This document shows positions 9,281-19,283 of a stretch of 64,000 nucleotides of DNA, piece after piece. Each line of letters opens with the position of its first letter. Within the stretch, counting starts at the first letter, position 1. Source of the DNA: Mesostigma viride (taxonomy: Eukaryota; Streptophyta; Mesostigmatophyceae; Mesostigmatales; Mesostigmataceae); assembly GCA_009746045.1 (NCBI GenBank), contig RPFO01001885.1, positions 217,657-281,656 of the forward strand, given 5' to 3'. The translations under genes and the position numbers were made by a program. The notes below the pieces were generated by a model that saw only the letters and a list, made by a program, of their open reading frames with translations, searched no databases and was not told the origin of the DNA.

Positions 9281-10368
9281 ACGGACTACGGCACGATCGT
9301 CGAGAACATGATCGCGGGGGACACTGCGCTCATCCAGCTGCTGTTCGACAACGCCGACGTAGTCTGCGACTGGAGCGCGGACAAGTCGCGTATCTATGAC
9401 AGAAATTGCCCCAAGTTCCGTCTCTTCTGCCGGAACCAGCAAGATCTCGCGGTGTCGAGGTCCCACTACAAGGGAAATCTCATCAAGATACTGACGGAGG
9501 ACTACGGCGTGGAGGTGTCGGCTGTGGAGGAGTTGGGGGACATCGACGCCCCCCGCTTCCGGTACTAGAAGATCCGGACAAGGACAGGGAGGTGGTGCTT
9601 CTGAGCGAGGAGGAGTACAAGGATCTAGAGGGGAGAATCGGCGGCACGGTTCCACTTTCACCGTACGAAATGCGTCTGAAGGCGGTGTACGAATTGACTC
9701 ATCGGTTGTATGAGATTCCGTATGATCTCATCGACGACGAGCTCCCTCAAATTCTGGACAAGGAGATGGGGAGGAAGGCGTACGTTGGCGTTCGGCAATA
9801 TTCGAAGTTGACGGGACTAGGAACCAAGGAGCATTTCAGAGACAATCTGTTGATTCTGCAGAAGTCAGAGTCCTTGTTTGATTTGAAGGCGTATTCTCGT
9901 TTTGGACTAGCACAGTCTCTGGCCATTACGCTCAAGCTACTAGAAGGGACGCCTATCATCGACTTCATCACGACGGCTGATCCGTCCAATCTCACAATGA
10001 AGTTGACGCGCGACGAGACGATTGCACTAGGGAATAGAATTGACGGCGAAATTGCCGACAAGGCCTGGTTCATGCGCTCAACATTTGGATACCAACGGCG
10101 AGCAGGCGAGGCTGGTAGGTTGTCTTTTGCACAGTGTAGCGGGCTCGTCAACAGGTTGTTAAGCCCAACTCTGGGAATTTCTGCCAAAGGGTCAAAGGGC
10201 AACAGCCGTGGCGGTGGTTGCTTGGAAATTTCGAAGGCGGACATGCATGCGTTTCTTGATAGGTATAAACCCTCGTGGTGGGGCGATGAGAAGGATTATT
10301 CGATCACGTCGTTGTCTGGCCTGTCGATGGATGAAATCGCTCCTTTCCTGCATGGAGCGGATAAGTAA
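9281..10368 (+). pseudogene. C-terminal region of the viral primase-helicase
   Basis: Frame 2 is open from about 9284 to a TAG at 9566. Just before it, at a C6 run near 9550, the signal shifts to frame 1, which stays open to the TAA at 10366-10368. The C-terminal 270 residues are helical, with no motif I recognise. By position they would be the accessory domain of the same large replication protein (roughly 1,150 residues in total). The final coding frame ends just before the AT-rich TTTTAATATTTTTAAT, after which the block stops, so I place the right edge of the virus-derived DNA near 10.38 kb. Confidence 0.55.
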
Positions 10369-10512
10369 TTTTAATATTTTTAATGGAACGCGTTTCTGCC
10401 ATGCATGTAGTCATCGTTGCCAGCGACAACTGCTTCCCATGCAAATCGGAGGCCCATCCGGTTCGGGTCACACCCCGCCGCGCGGCCCTCGCCGGCTCCC
10501 TCACCCTGCGAG
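10369..10512. other. Unassigned spacer between viral block and 110-bp array
   Basis: AT-rich for the first 20 bases, then GC-rich. No ORF of note, and no terminal inverted repeat matching the left side of the viral block could be found by eye. Confidence 0.4.
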
Positions 10513-11185
10513 GCCATGGCGAAAAATTGGGCGGTCTTTTCTTAAGAGTAAGTACGTGCAATTTTTCGCCACATCCAACAACCCACGCCACCTCAGCGCC
10601 GGCCAGTGGGGGAAGGTGGCGAAAAATTGGGCGTTCTTTATATAAGAGTAAGTACGTGCAATTTTTCGCCATCACTCTCACACCTTGACAAACACCTCCT
10701 ATACCCCGCGCCAAGGGGTGGCAGGGTGGCGAAAAATTGGGCGTTCTTTATATAAGAGTAAGTACGTGCAATTTTTCGCCATCACTCTCACACCTTGACA
10801 AACACCTCCTATGACCCGCGCCAAGGGGTGGCAGGGTGGCGAAAAATTGGGCGTTCTTTTCTTAAGAGTAAGTACGTGCAATTTTTCGCCATCCTTGTCA
10901 CACCTTGACAAACACCTCCTATGACCCGCGCCAAGGGGTGGCAGGGTGGCGAAAAATTGGGCGTTCTTTTCTTAAGAGTAAGTACGTGCAATTTTTCGCC
11001 ATCCTTGTCACACCTTGACAAACACCTCCTATGACCCGCGCCAAGGGGTGGCAGGGTGGCGAAAAATTGGGCGTTCTTTTCTTAAGAGTAAGTACGTGCA
11101 ATTTTTCGCCATCCTTGTCACACCTTGACAAACACCTCCTATGACCCGCGCCAAGGGGTGGCAGGGTGGCGAAAAATTGGGCGTT
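10513..11185. repeat. 110-bp tandem array, first part (about 7 units)
   Basis: Units begin with TGGCGAAAAATTGGGCG at about 10515, 10617, 10726, 10836, 10946, 11056 and 11166. Spacing is 110 bp except for the first, which is about 102. Each unit holds the exact inverted pair TGGCGAAAAATT / AATTTTTCGCCA (12 bp, about 33-base spacer) and the spliced-looking TAAGAGTAAGTACG between the arms. The minus-strand ORFs across the array (ending ..FRHPATPWRG) are repeat artefacts. The array resumes at 15224 after a 4-kb insertion. Confidence 0.9.
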
Positions 11186-14100
11186 TCTCAATCCGCACGC
11201 GGAAGCAAGAAGCCTCCAGGGTGGGAGGGAGGGGAAAGAAACAATTGCGGATCATTGCCTGCCTAGCTTGCTTAAGGCATGGCCCGCCGACACACAAGCT
11301 GACATCATCCTAAATGAATTAACACCGGCATGCGTCATGCACACACCGGCCTGAACAGTGCTGAAAACGCCACTACAAACAGCGTGGCCACGCACCCCCA
11401 GGCTAGTGCGTTAACCGTACAGGTAGTTGTACAAGGTTCCCAAGACTGACAAACATAAAACGCGCCCATCGACCCCTTGGGCCGGTCCGAATCCACTTTA
11501 CAATAATTAATCACGACTCACTAAATAACCCAAATCAGCCAAAGATTCGGTAACTCAACCAGCCGACCCTACAGGTCCCCACCTAACCTCAGCTGGTGCA
11601 ACCAAACACGAATCTTTGCAAGTGAAGTCGTATAAAACCTACAATTAATTTTCTCGGACCGCTAATTAATAGCCACCGACCCTTATAAACAACCGGGTCA
11701 TCCAAGGAAAATTCGGGCGAGCAGGAAACCCTTTGTACAAATCGAATTAGTCAGCCCATGTCGCAGACAGCCTTCCACATCCAGGCCAAGGCATGGCGGC
11801 CTTATCTTTCCCGCATGCGTTAATTAAACTATATTCAGAGAAAACCGATTAAGATCACTCAGCTCCCAAGAAGACCAGCATTTGATTGAATACAATAAGT
11901 GGAGCCCTGCCACAAATGCAGCAGTTAACAGTGGCCTTAAGGTTTCTCAATCCGCACGCGGAAGCAAGAAGCCTCCACCCAATTACCCCCCCCTGGCGCC
12001 AACCCCATTGCGCCGATTAAACTCATGACCACCGTGCGCGAAAGAGCGTGTCGCAACATCTTAAATGGCGACTCAGCCCGCGCTAGGCTATATTAACCCC
12101 CGCAGGGGCCTGCTGGTTACAATGCGACACAAGCCGGTGACCACCCCAAAAGCAAGCCCTCAAAAAGAGCCAGCATTTCGCAATTCCGGAACCGTCCAAA
12201 AAGGAAAGAGGTTTTCTATTCCCACTATTACCAATCCACCAACATTTGATTAAAACAAAAAGTGGGCAATTACAGAACCCATGAGTGAGCCTGCCACGCT
12301 GCACCCATTTCATGATTGATTGTAGTTCTCGTTACCCTAGAAACAAACACAAAAAGAGGGAGGGGGGGGGGGACAAGAAAAAGAGACCTAGAACATCGTG
12401 CAAATGGCACTTTAGGGCGGCGTAGCCCAGGCTCGCCTCATGAGCCGTCAGCAACAGTAACTTAATTGCTACTTAACTTAACGAACTAGAAATGGCCATA
12501 CAAAACTGGCCAACTAATTCTAACTCATGGAACCGGTCCAGCCCAAGGCCCACCGTCCCGTAGTACCACTCACATAGCGGCGTTCATTCTCATCTGTTAT
12601 AAAGAAACTACGTTCAGAGAACACCGATTCTATTCCCACTATTACCAATCCACCAACATTTGATTAAAACAATAAGTGGGCAATTACAGAACCCATGAGT
12701 GAGCCTGCCACGCTGCACCCATTTCATGATTGATTGTAGTTCTCGTTACCCAACCCCCCTTTCCTGGTGCTTTATCTCCAAAGCTCCGCCAACCACTTTC
12801 GCTCAGTGGCTCCCGAGGCTGCCCTGCCGCAACGGTCACGACCATTACAATCGCCGGCGGCTGTAGCGAGCCTCATGCACGATAACCCTTTGCAGGGCCC
12901 CCCCAGCCTTCCACCCTCGGCCAGTAAAAGAGGGTGTTGAATGTGCACGCAAAGACAAGGAAGAAGACGCCTCGTTTAACGATCACGGACCTCCCTCAAA
13001 GGCCAGTGCCGCCCTAACGTGACGACAACTTGTAGGACGTCACCCGATGCCACCATATCTCGATTACTGTCAACGTTGTCACCTGGGGGAGTAACTTTCC
13101 ATATTTCAGGTTTTAGTTGATGAGCAGGCTCTCATCACACACCCCAGCGGCCGATAAAGCGCAAGCGCAACTGGGCCGGCCAAAATATTTGGTCCTGCCC
13201 GGCCCAGGTCCGTCTGTTAAACTGGCCCCTTAAGTCTCGGTCTGAATCGAAATATTGCATAATTCCGGAATTCGTCCCCACCACATTCCCGAGACCTCAC
13301 GCACCCATAAGAGCGGATGCTGGTAAATATTTTTCTACTTACGCGAGGGCCGACAGACTTGTCGTCCATCACAATGCCCACTAAAAGTAACCCGACCACC
13401 CTTCCTTCGGCAGTCAGCAGTCAGGAACTGCAACCCTGCTGCGACATTCCGCAGCAAAGCGGTAGGCACTGCAGCGTGGCACGGAAATCTTACTCATGGC
13501 TTCAGAGTTCCGTACAGGTGCCACGCGCAGGCAAACGCGAAGTATTTTATAGTCTCTCGTCGGCCAAGAACCCAGCTGCGGGGAGAAAACCGACGAGGGT
13601 AATTTCAATTTCTTTTTCACAGTCACGTGACTGTTCAAGCTATGTCAGTCACGCGCCATCTCTAATCGGCCACCGCCAGCCAAAAGGCTGACGCGATTAG
13701 GGCAGCATTAAATTTCTTGTAATCCGCCATACCCATACCCCATACATCCGATTACAAGAAAAAGAGACCTAGAACATCGTGCAAATGGCACTTTAGGGCG
13801 GCGTAGCCCAGGCTCGCCTCATGAGCCGTCAGCAACAGTAACTTAATTGCTACTTAACTTAACGAACTAGAAATGGCCATACAAAACTGGCCAACTAATT
13901 CTAACTCATGGAACCGGTCCAGCCCAAGGCCCACCGTCCCGTAGTACCACTCACATAGCGGCGTTCATTCTCATCTGTTATAAAGAAACTACGTTCAGAG
14001 AACACCGATTACGACACCATAATAGACTGAGCCGCGCAGCAGGTGCTGAGACGAAAAGGAACGACAAAGGTCTGGCGTAGCCTCGCCTCCCTGAGACGCC

Positions 14101-15223
14101 CTCCCCAACTCGAGTCTCGCAATAGGGAAATTTCTAGCTTCGGAGCGCAACTCTCGCGCGGCTCCTATTGTCCCCAACCACCCCTCCTCGGCAGGGGCAG
14201 CTGGACAACTGACCTGCCGCCACAAAAAAATATTTTATGACAAAAAAAGTCGTTGCTGACAGGATCCTGGTTCGGGACCTTTAGAGTCCAGGTCACGTCC
14301 CACGCACCATCGCACGGTGGCAAGCCTGCGATGTGACACTAGAGCTGTTTTAGAAACTTATAAACAGCTCCGCCGAAGCTGGCCAAACCGCCGGAGTAGC
14401 GCCCCATCCTTCGCCCATGTCAAAAAGACCCGCAGCCGGGGAAAACGACATGGGGGTAAATTTAAATTTTCTTTCCGTTGCACGACCAACTATACTATGC
14501 TTGGTCGAACAACTTAGCGGTTGTGCCACCATCTGCCTCGGCTACAAGACAGATGCAACCCGCGCTAGAATGTGCAATTTTGCACAGGCGGCCATTGCCG
14601 CCATTGTGAAAGAAACAATTGCGGATCATTGCCTGCCTAGCTTGCTTAAGGCATGGCCCGCCGACACACAAGCTGACATCATCCTAAATGAATTAACACC
14701 GGCATGCGTCATGCACACACCGGCCTGAACAGTGCTGAAAACGCCACTACAAACAGCGTGGCCACGCACCCCCAGGCTAGTGCGTTAACCGTACAGGTAG
14801 TTGTACAAGGTTCCCAAGACTGACAAACATAAAACGCGCCCATCGACCCCTTGGGCCGGTCCGAATCCACTTTACAATAATTAATCACGACTCACTAAAT
14901 AACCCAAATCAGCCAAAGATTCGGTAAGCAACCAGCCGACCCTACAGGTCCCCACCTAACCTCAGCTGGTGCAACCAAACACGAATCTTTGCAAGTGAAG
15001 TCGTATAAAACCTACAATTAATTTTCTCGGACCGCTAATTAATAGCCACCGACCCTTATAAACAACCGGGTCATCCAAGGAAAATTCGGGCGAGCAGGAA
15101 ACCCTTTGTACAAATCGAATTAGTCAGCCCATGTCGCAGACAGCCTTCCACATCCAGGCCAAGGCATGGCGGCCTTATCTTTCCCGCATGCGTTAATTAA
15201 ACTATATTCAGAGAAAACCGATT
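11186..15223 (+). mobile_element. 4.04-kb composite of rolling-circle-like repeats inserted in the 110-bp array
   Basis: The left flank ends GGGCGTT and the right flank resumes CTTTTCTTAAG. Joined, they restore the array unit exactly, so the insertion limits are known to within the shared TT. No target duplication beyond that is seen. The insert contains an internally deleted copy (11186-11850) followed head-to-tail by a longer copy (11851-15223). Both end with TTCAGAGAAAACCGATT. The longer copy is interrupted by a second family (12216-14010). Lack of target duplication, TT target, conserved 3' terminus and head-to-tail tandems fit Helitron/Helentron-like non-autonomous elements, but no Rep/helicase gene is present and no clear 3' hairpin was identified. 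Copies recur at 38542-38631, 44037-44130 and 46035-47820. Confidence 0.6.
12216..14010 (+). mobile_element. Nested pair of rolling-circle-like repeats, second subfamily
   Basis: Compared with the uninterrupted copy at about 46967 (GAGGTTTT followed by ATAACACCATAATAG), this copy has extra DNA from 12216 to 14010. It comprises a 414-bp unit (12216-12629) and a 1,381-bp unit (12630-14010), in the same orientation. They share the 5' 120 bp (CTATTCCCACTATTACC...) and the 3' roughly 260 bp ending GTTCAGAGAACACCGATT. The short unit is thus an internal deletion of the long one. The 5' end contains CATTTGATTAAAACAATAAGTGG, similar to the 5' end of the first subfamily. Confidence 0.6.
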
Positions 15224-15382
15224 CTTTTCTTAAGAGTAAGTACGTGCAATTTTTCGCCATCCTTGTCACACCTTGACAAACACCTCCTATGACCCGCGCC
15301 AAGGGGTGGCAGGGTGGCGAAAAATTGGGCGTTCTTTTCTTAAGAGTAAGTACGTGCAATTTTTCGCCATCCTTGTCACACC
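15224..15382. repeat. 110-bp tandem array, resumed
   Basis: The array picks up in the middle of a unit (CTTTTCTTAAGAGTAAG), has one further full unit from about 15317, and fades out near 15382 into CACACCCCCAACACACC. Confidence 0.85.
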
Positions 15383-15486
15383 CCCAACACACCATCACAA
15401 CTGCCGGGGTGGTGACAGATGCCAGCCTAAATGTCACAACCTGGTGAGCAGTGGTGGCAGGGGGGCACTTCTGTTTTTGCAGGTGG

Positions 15487-15515
15487 TTTAGGGTTTTAGG
15501 GTTTAGGGCTTAGGG
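15487..15515 (+). repeat. Short interstitial telomere-like repeat (TTTAGGG)
   Basis: Four units of TTTAGGG, TTTTAGGG, TTTAGGG and CTTAGGG lie in tandem. TTTAGGG is the telomere repeat of plants and many green algae, and TTTTAGGG is that of some chlorophytes. With four degenerate units this is an interstitial remnant, not a chromosome end. Confidence 0.6.
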
Positions 15516-16705
15516 TGAGACCCCATCCTAGGCCGCGGTCACTATAGGGTCACTATAGGGGTGGCAGATGCCAGCATAAGGGTGGTGCACTTCTCCTAGT
15601 CGCGATGACGGAATGATGACGGAATGATGATGGAAGCTACTTAATTAATTAATATTCATTAATCTCGTGTCCCCGTTGGGGAACCACGGAGGCTAAACAG
15701 GTGGGGATGTGATAAGTAACTCACATATTCTCACCTTCCATACAACAACCTTGTTTTCCAGCAGGCTGAAGAGCATGACAGGCGTCTATGAGCTCGCCAG
15801 CTCCTTGCAACGGTGATGCCGCTCCCAGGCAGCTAGGGTCCTTGACTACGCAATATAGAATGTCTACCGTGTGAAAACCTCCATACAGGAAGCGTAGCAA
15901 AGCCAGATAACTGCCCGATCAATTCTGGGTAGCTTTAGGAAGCATGGCATACGCAGCGTAAGGAAAACCATTGAAAGCTGCGGAAAATCTGATAGCACAA
16001 CTGCAACAAGTGGAGAACAAAATAGCAAGAAAAACCCAGAAACGGCGCAAAAAGTTTCATGCCAGGTTCATTAAGAGCGCAAACAGACTGGGCGGTGACA
16101 TGCGGCAAATCAACGTACCACGGCCGGCATTATTTCCTACCCAGGCGCGCAAGAAAAGCCAGCCAGCCATGGATGGATTAACCGCGGATCGCGCAGGCCT
16201 GAACGAAATCATTTTAGAAATGACAGGAAATGGCCGCAGATCGAAGATGCTTAGGTTATTTTCATGGTGTCCGTTACTAAACGCCTCTTGCTGCATCAAA
16301 ATAACCCACGAATGTGGAGTTCTACCGTCGCAGGCACACATGCTAGATTATTCATCGCGGCCAAATTGACGTTGGATGAGACCCCCGTGCAAATCTGTAC
16401 CAACAAAGGCAGCGAATTTGCAAATAGTGCAGATCTTGCTATGAAACATCATAATAGAACATCACTTTTAACCATCGGCTTAATTTTTTCGCCTGTCGCC
16501 CGCCGGATTAGCCATATTTTAACGGAACGCACGTCGCCATGGCCACCTCCGCACGGTGCGCGCACTGTGCACCACAATGTCAAAATAAGATCGCGTCGAA
16601 TTGTGAAAGTTCAGACGGGTCAGTACTTATAGTAGAGATACGAAATCTGTGGCTTCAAATCGTTGCCCGGTCGTTCTGGCATCCTAGCCGCGCAAAACGT
16701 AAAAA
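15516..16705. other. No supported gene; short direct repeats
   Basis: Contains GGTCACTATA twice (15537-15560) and a GATGACGGAAT duplication (about 15605-15630). An open frame of 132 codons at 15971-16369 has no recognisable domain and a composition like its surroundings. I do not support it as a gene. Confidence 0.4.
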
Positions 16706-16711
16706 AAACGC

Positions 16712-16852
16712 GGAAAACACGGCATTATACGGTATTATACGGTATTATACGTCATTATGCGCTAAAACGTATTACGTATGAAAAATTATACGCTAAAAGC
16801 CAGCGTATTACGTATTATACCGTATTATACCGTATTATACGGCGTATGATCT
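16712..16852. repeat. AT-rich palindromic repeat, GGTATTATAC units in both orientations
   Basis: Tandem GGTATTATAC units on the left (about 16728-16752) are mirrored by GTATTATACC units on the right (about 16805-16845), around a centre with CGTATTACGTATG. Similar CGTATTATACGG motifs occur at 52190-52330 and 36935-37005, so this is a dispersed palindromic family. Confidence 0.7.
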
Positions 16853-16886
16853 CACACTGCTTGTGACATCGGTTGTGACACCCATG

Positions 16887-17154
16887 TCTCAACATGTTTG
16901 TAGTTGGTGTCTCGGTGTCTCAGAAACTCGTGGTCCGCATTGAGTGGGTGTCACGGTGTCACGACATCTGATTGGCCCGGTTCAGATTCGCCCCAAATTT
17001 TTTTAAAAAAAAACGAATTAAAAAAAAATTAAAAAAAACACGAATCTGAACCGGGCCAATCAGATGTCGTGACACCGTGACACCCACTCAATGCGGACCA
17101 CGAGTTTCTGAGACACCGAGACACCAACTACAAACCAACTACAAACATGTTGAG
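16887..17154. repeat. Foldback (long inverted repeat), arms of about 103-114 bp
   Basis: The left arm (16887-16989) and right arm (17041-17154) are reverse complements over their whole length, apart from an 11-bp tandem duplication (CCAACTACAAA) in the right arm. The 50-base centre is almost only A and T with short C runs. Both arms contain GGTGTCACGGTGTCAC, the unit of the 8-bp satellite 1 kb downstream. No protein is encoded. Confidence 0.9.
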
Positions 17155-17400
17155 ACACCGTGACACCGTGCGCTTTCACCCCGAATTCACGAGAGCGGCA
17201 GCGATGGTGATCGCTGCCAAATGAGGTAACATGGGCTAAACAACTCGGGCAGACCGGGCTGGCGTGACATCCCGGTCTGCCATGTTAGATTCCCCCCCCC
17301 ACATGGCGTGGGGATCTACGTTTGCCATCTGCCAACGTAGAAATAGATGGGGAGGGGGGGGGACAAATGATGTTTGCAACATTGCCCAGTTGACATAGCC

Positions 17401-17685
17401 ATGGCGAGACCCGGGTTTTTCATGGAGCCCAGTGCGGGGGCGCTGGGTTGGCAGGTTTTGGGAATGTTCTTCTTGCTATTACTCCTGGGCGTCGTCGTGT
17501 TCAATATGATGGCGAGGCGCGGGGTCCGGTTATCTGCAGCCGCCGTGTTGGCGAAATGCACCCAGGACTCGTCCTTGGCTGCGGCACTTTGCAGGGACTG
17601 GGACTGTGGTTGTGGCCGCCATTGTTTGAGAAGCGTGCATTTCGAGGACTCAGCTCAGGACGATGAGGACCGACATGTGGTCTAA
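17401..17685 (+). CDS. Possible small single-pass membrane protein, 94 aa
   Basis: An ATG at 17401 opens a frame with one strong hydrophobic segment, residues about 28-48 (VLGMFFLLLLLGVVVFNMMA). It is flanked by an Arg-rich cytosolic-type side (ARRGVR), then a Cys-rich stretch (C-x-C-x2-H-C) and an acidic tail. A further in-frame start lies at 17374. No homologue is recognised and there is no codon-use or splice evidence beyond the frame itself, so this may be fortuitous. Confidence 0.3.
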   Translation: MARPGFFMEPSAGALGWQVLGMFFLLLLLGVVVFNMMARRGVRLSAAAVLAKCTQDSSLAAALCRDWDCGCGRHCLRSVHFEDSAQDDEDRHVV

Positions 17686-18064
17686 GAAGCCTGCGGATCG
17701 GAAAGAGTTTATAAAGAACCAGCTTTTTCAGGCCGGCCAGCGAGAAACTGAAATCCCGGCAAGTGATTTCATGACAAAGTGATTTTGATGGTTGCTTGCA
17801 TGCACATTAAGTGAGACAACTATTCCTGGACGCATGGCGTGCCAACATATATAAGTTGTTACCAGATATTAATCACATGCCCTATTGAAGCGACGTTGGA
17901 CCGCATAAACGAGGAATGGCTGAACTTGTCATGACCCGGCAAGGTACCTACACGCACAACAAGAATACATCAACATGAGACGATATATGGTGAGATGACC
18001 GAGATGTATGGAGAAATGAATGTCTCTACTAGGATTATTATGAAGGTGTATACGTGGTATTTGC

Positions 18065-18119
18065 GGTGTCACGGTGTCACGGTGTCACGGTGTCACGGTG
18101 TCACGGTGTCACGGTGTCA
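18065..18119 (+). repeat. 8-bp satellite (GGTGTCAC)n, block 1
   Basis: About seven perfect tandem copies of the 8-mer CGGTGTCA. The ORF reading CHGVTVSRCHGV here is a repeat artefact. Confidence 0.9.
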
Positions 18120-18215
18120 GAAGCATAGGTAAAACTTGCAATGACCCATTGAATACATCATCCCCATTAATAATCACTGCATACCTGCAAAGATGTGTGT
18201 TTATATGCATTTTGA

Positions 18216-18257
18216 GGTGTCACGGTGTCACGGTGTCACGATGTCACGGTGTCACGG
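18216..18257 (+). repeat. 8-bp satellite (GGTGTCAC)n, block 2
   Basis: Five copies, one carrying an A in place of G (CGATGTCA). Same orientation as block 1, 97 bp away. Confidence 0.85.
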
Positions 18258-18355
18258 GTCCTATGAACTTCCCCTTCCTCAGAGACTTGAGTGGAAACTT
18301 TAAATTCAATAAAATACAACTTTTCAAAATGAACTACAAATTGCGTGTTCTAGTA

Positions 18356-19239
18356 CAAATCCAGACGAGCTTAGGGCTGAGGGCTGGCGCGCCGTCTGCG
18401 CCGAGTATGGCGTGCGGCAAGAGTTCTCGTCCCCCTATACGCCGGAGCAGAACGGCGTGGCGGAGCGATTCTGGGGCGTCGCAGTTAGCATGACCAGGAG
18501 CATGCTGGCGCATGCTGGCCTCGGCAAGGAGTTCTGGGCTCTATCCTTTGCATGCGCCATCTACATCATCAACAGGCTGCCCTGCCGCAGCAACCCGGAG
18601 CACGCAACGCCCTACTTCCTCATGTATGGGCGCCCTGCGGATTTATCCGGCATGCGTGTGTTTGGCTGCCCCTCCCACGTCTTGGTTGAGGGGGCAGCCC
18701 GTGAGAAGTTTGATTCTCGCGCTGAGGATGGCCTCTTCGTGGGATACAAGCTTGACTCCCCGGCCAACCTCGTATGGGTGCCCGACAAGGCGACGGGCGG
18801 CGGGCGTGTCATCGAGTGCAAGCACGTGCAGTTCGACGAGACGTGGCGCAACCGGGCCCCGCAGGCTGCGCAGTGGCTCCCGGCGGCCCCCTTTGCGGAG
18901 GCCGACCTCTTTCCCGCCGACATGCTGACTCCTGCCCCTTTGCAGTTACCCTCTGCCTGTGCCGCGGACTCTCGGGGGCAGGCAACGCCCTCCACCGCCT
19001 TGCCAGCAGGCCGTGAGGACAGCTATGTCAGCATCGGGGGGACTCCTGAGCGTTTCGTTCTCCCCCCGGCCGCCGCTGCGGCCATCCAGGCACTTGTGCG
19101 GAACGGCCCTGCTCCGACGGCTCCGGCTCCTACCTCGGCCCCGACATCTTACCTCACCGTGTCAGATGCTCGATCGACAGCATGCCCCTGTGTTGCGCGG
19201 GCAGGCCTCTGGCCACTCGCGTTCTGCGGCGTCATATGA
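18356..19239 (+). pseudogene. Copia-type integrase, 5' truncated
   Basis: The frame begins abruptly within the integrase core (DELRAEGWRAVCAEYG) and continues with PYTPEQNGVAERFW, whose Glu is the last residue of the DDE triad. This is followed by the typical Copia continuation: IINRLPC, TPYFLMYGR.PDLSGMRVFGC, and the GYK..S..LVW region. It runs on into a Pro/Ala-rich linker and stops at 19239. Upstream of about 18356 the frame is closed, so gag, protease and the first part of integrase are missing. Same element as the RT/RNase H fragment downstream. Confidence 0.85.
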
Positions 19240-19283
19240 ACACGCCGGGCCGGGGATGCCTCTGCCGCATTTGAGTACCTCAG

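Noticed and set aside
10513-11185. Regular 110-bp repeats as a CRISPR array
   Set aside because: The whole 110 bp is repeated with no variable spacers, units are tandem, and the sequence is eukaryotic.
10919-11191. Minus-strand ORFs in the 110-bp array
   Set aside because: Open frames recur once per unit and derive from the repeat; no protein features.
18074-18493. ORF reading RCHGVTVSRCHGV
   Set aside because: Translation of the 8-bp satellite joined to a piece of the Copia integrase in another frame.
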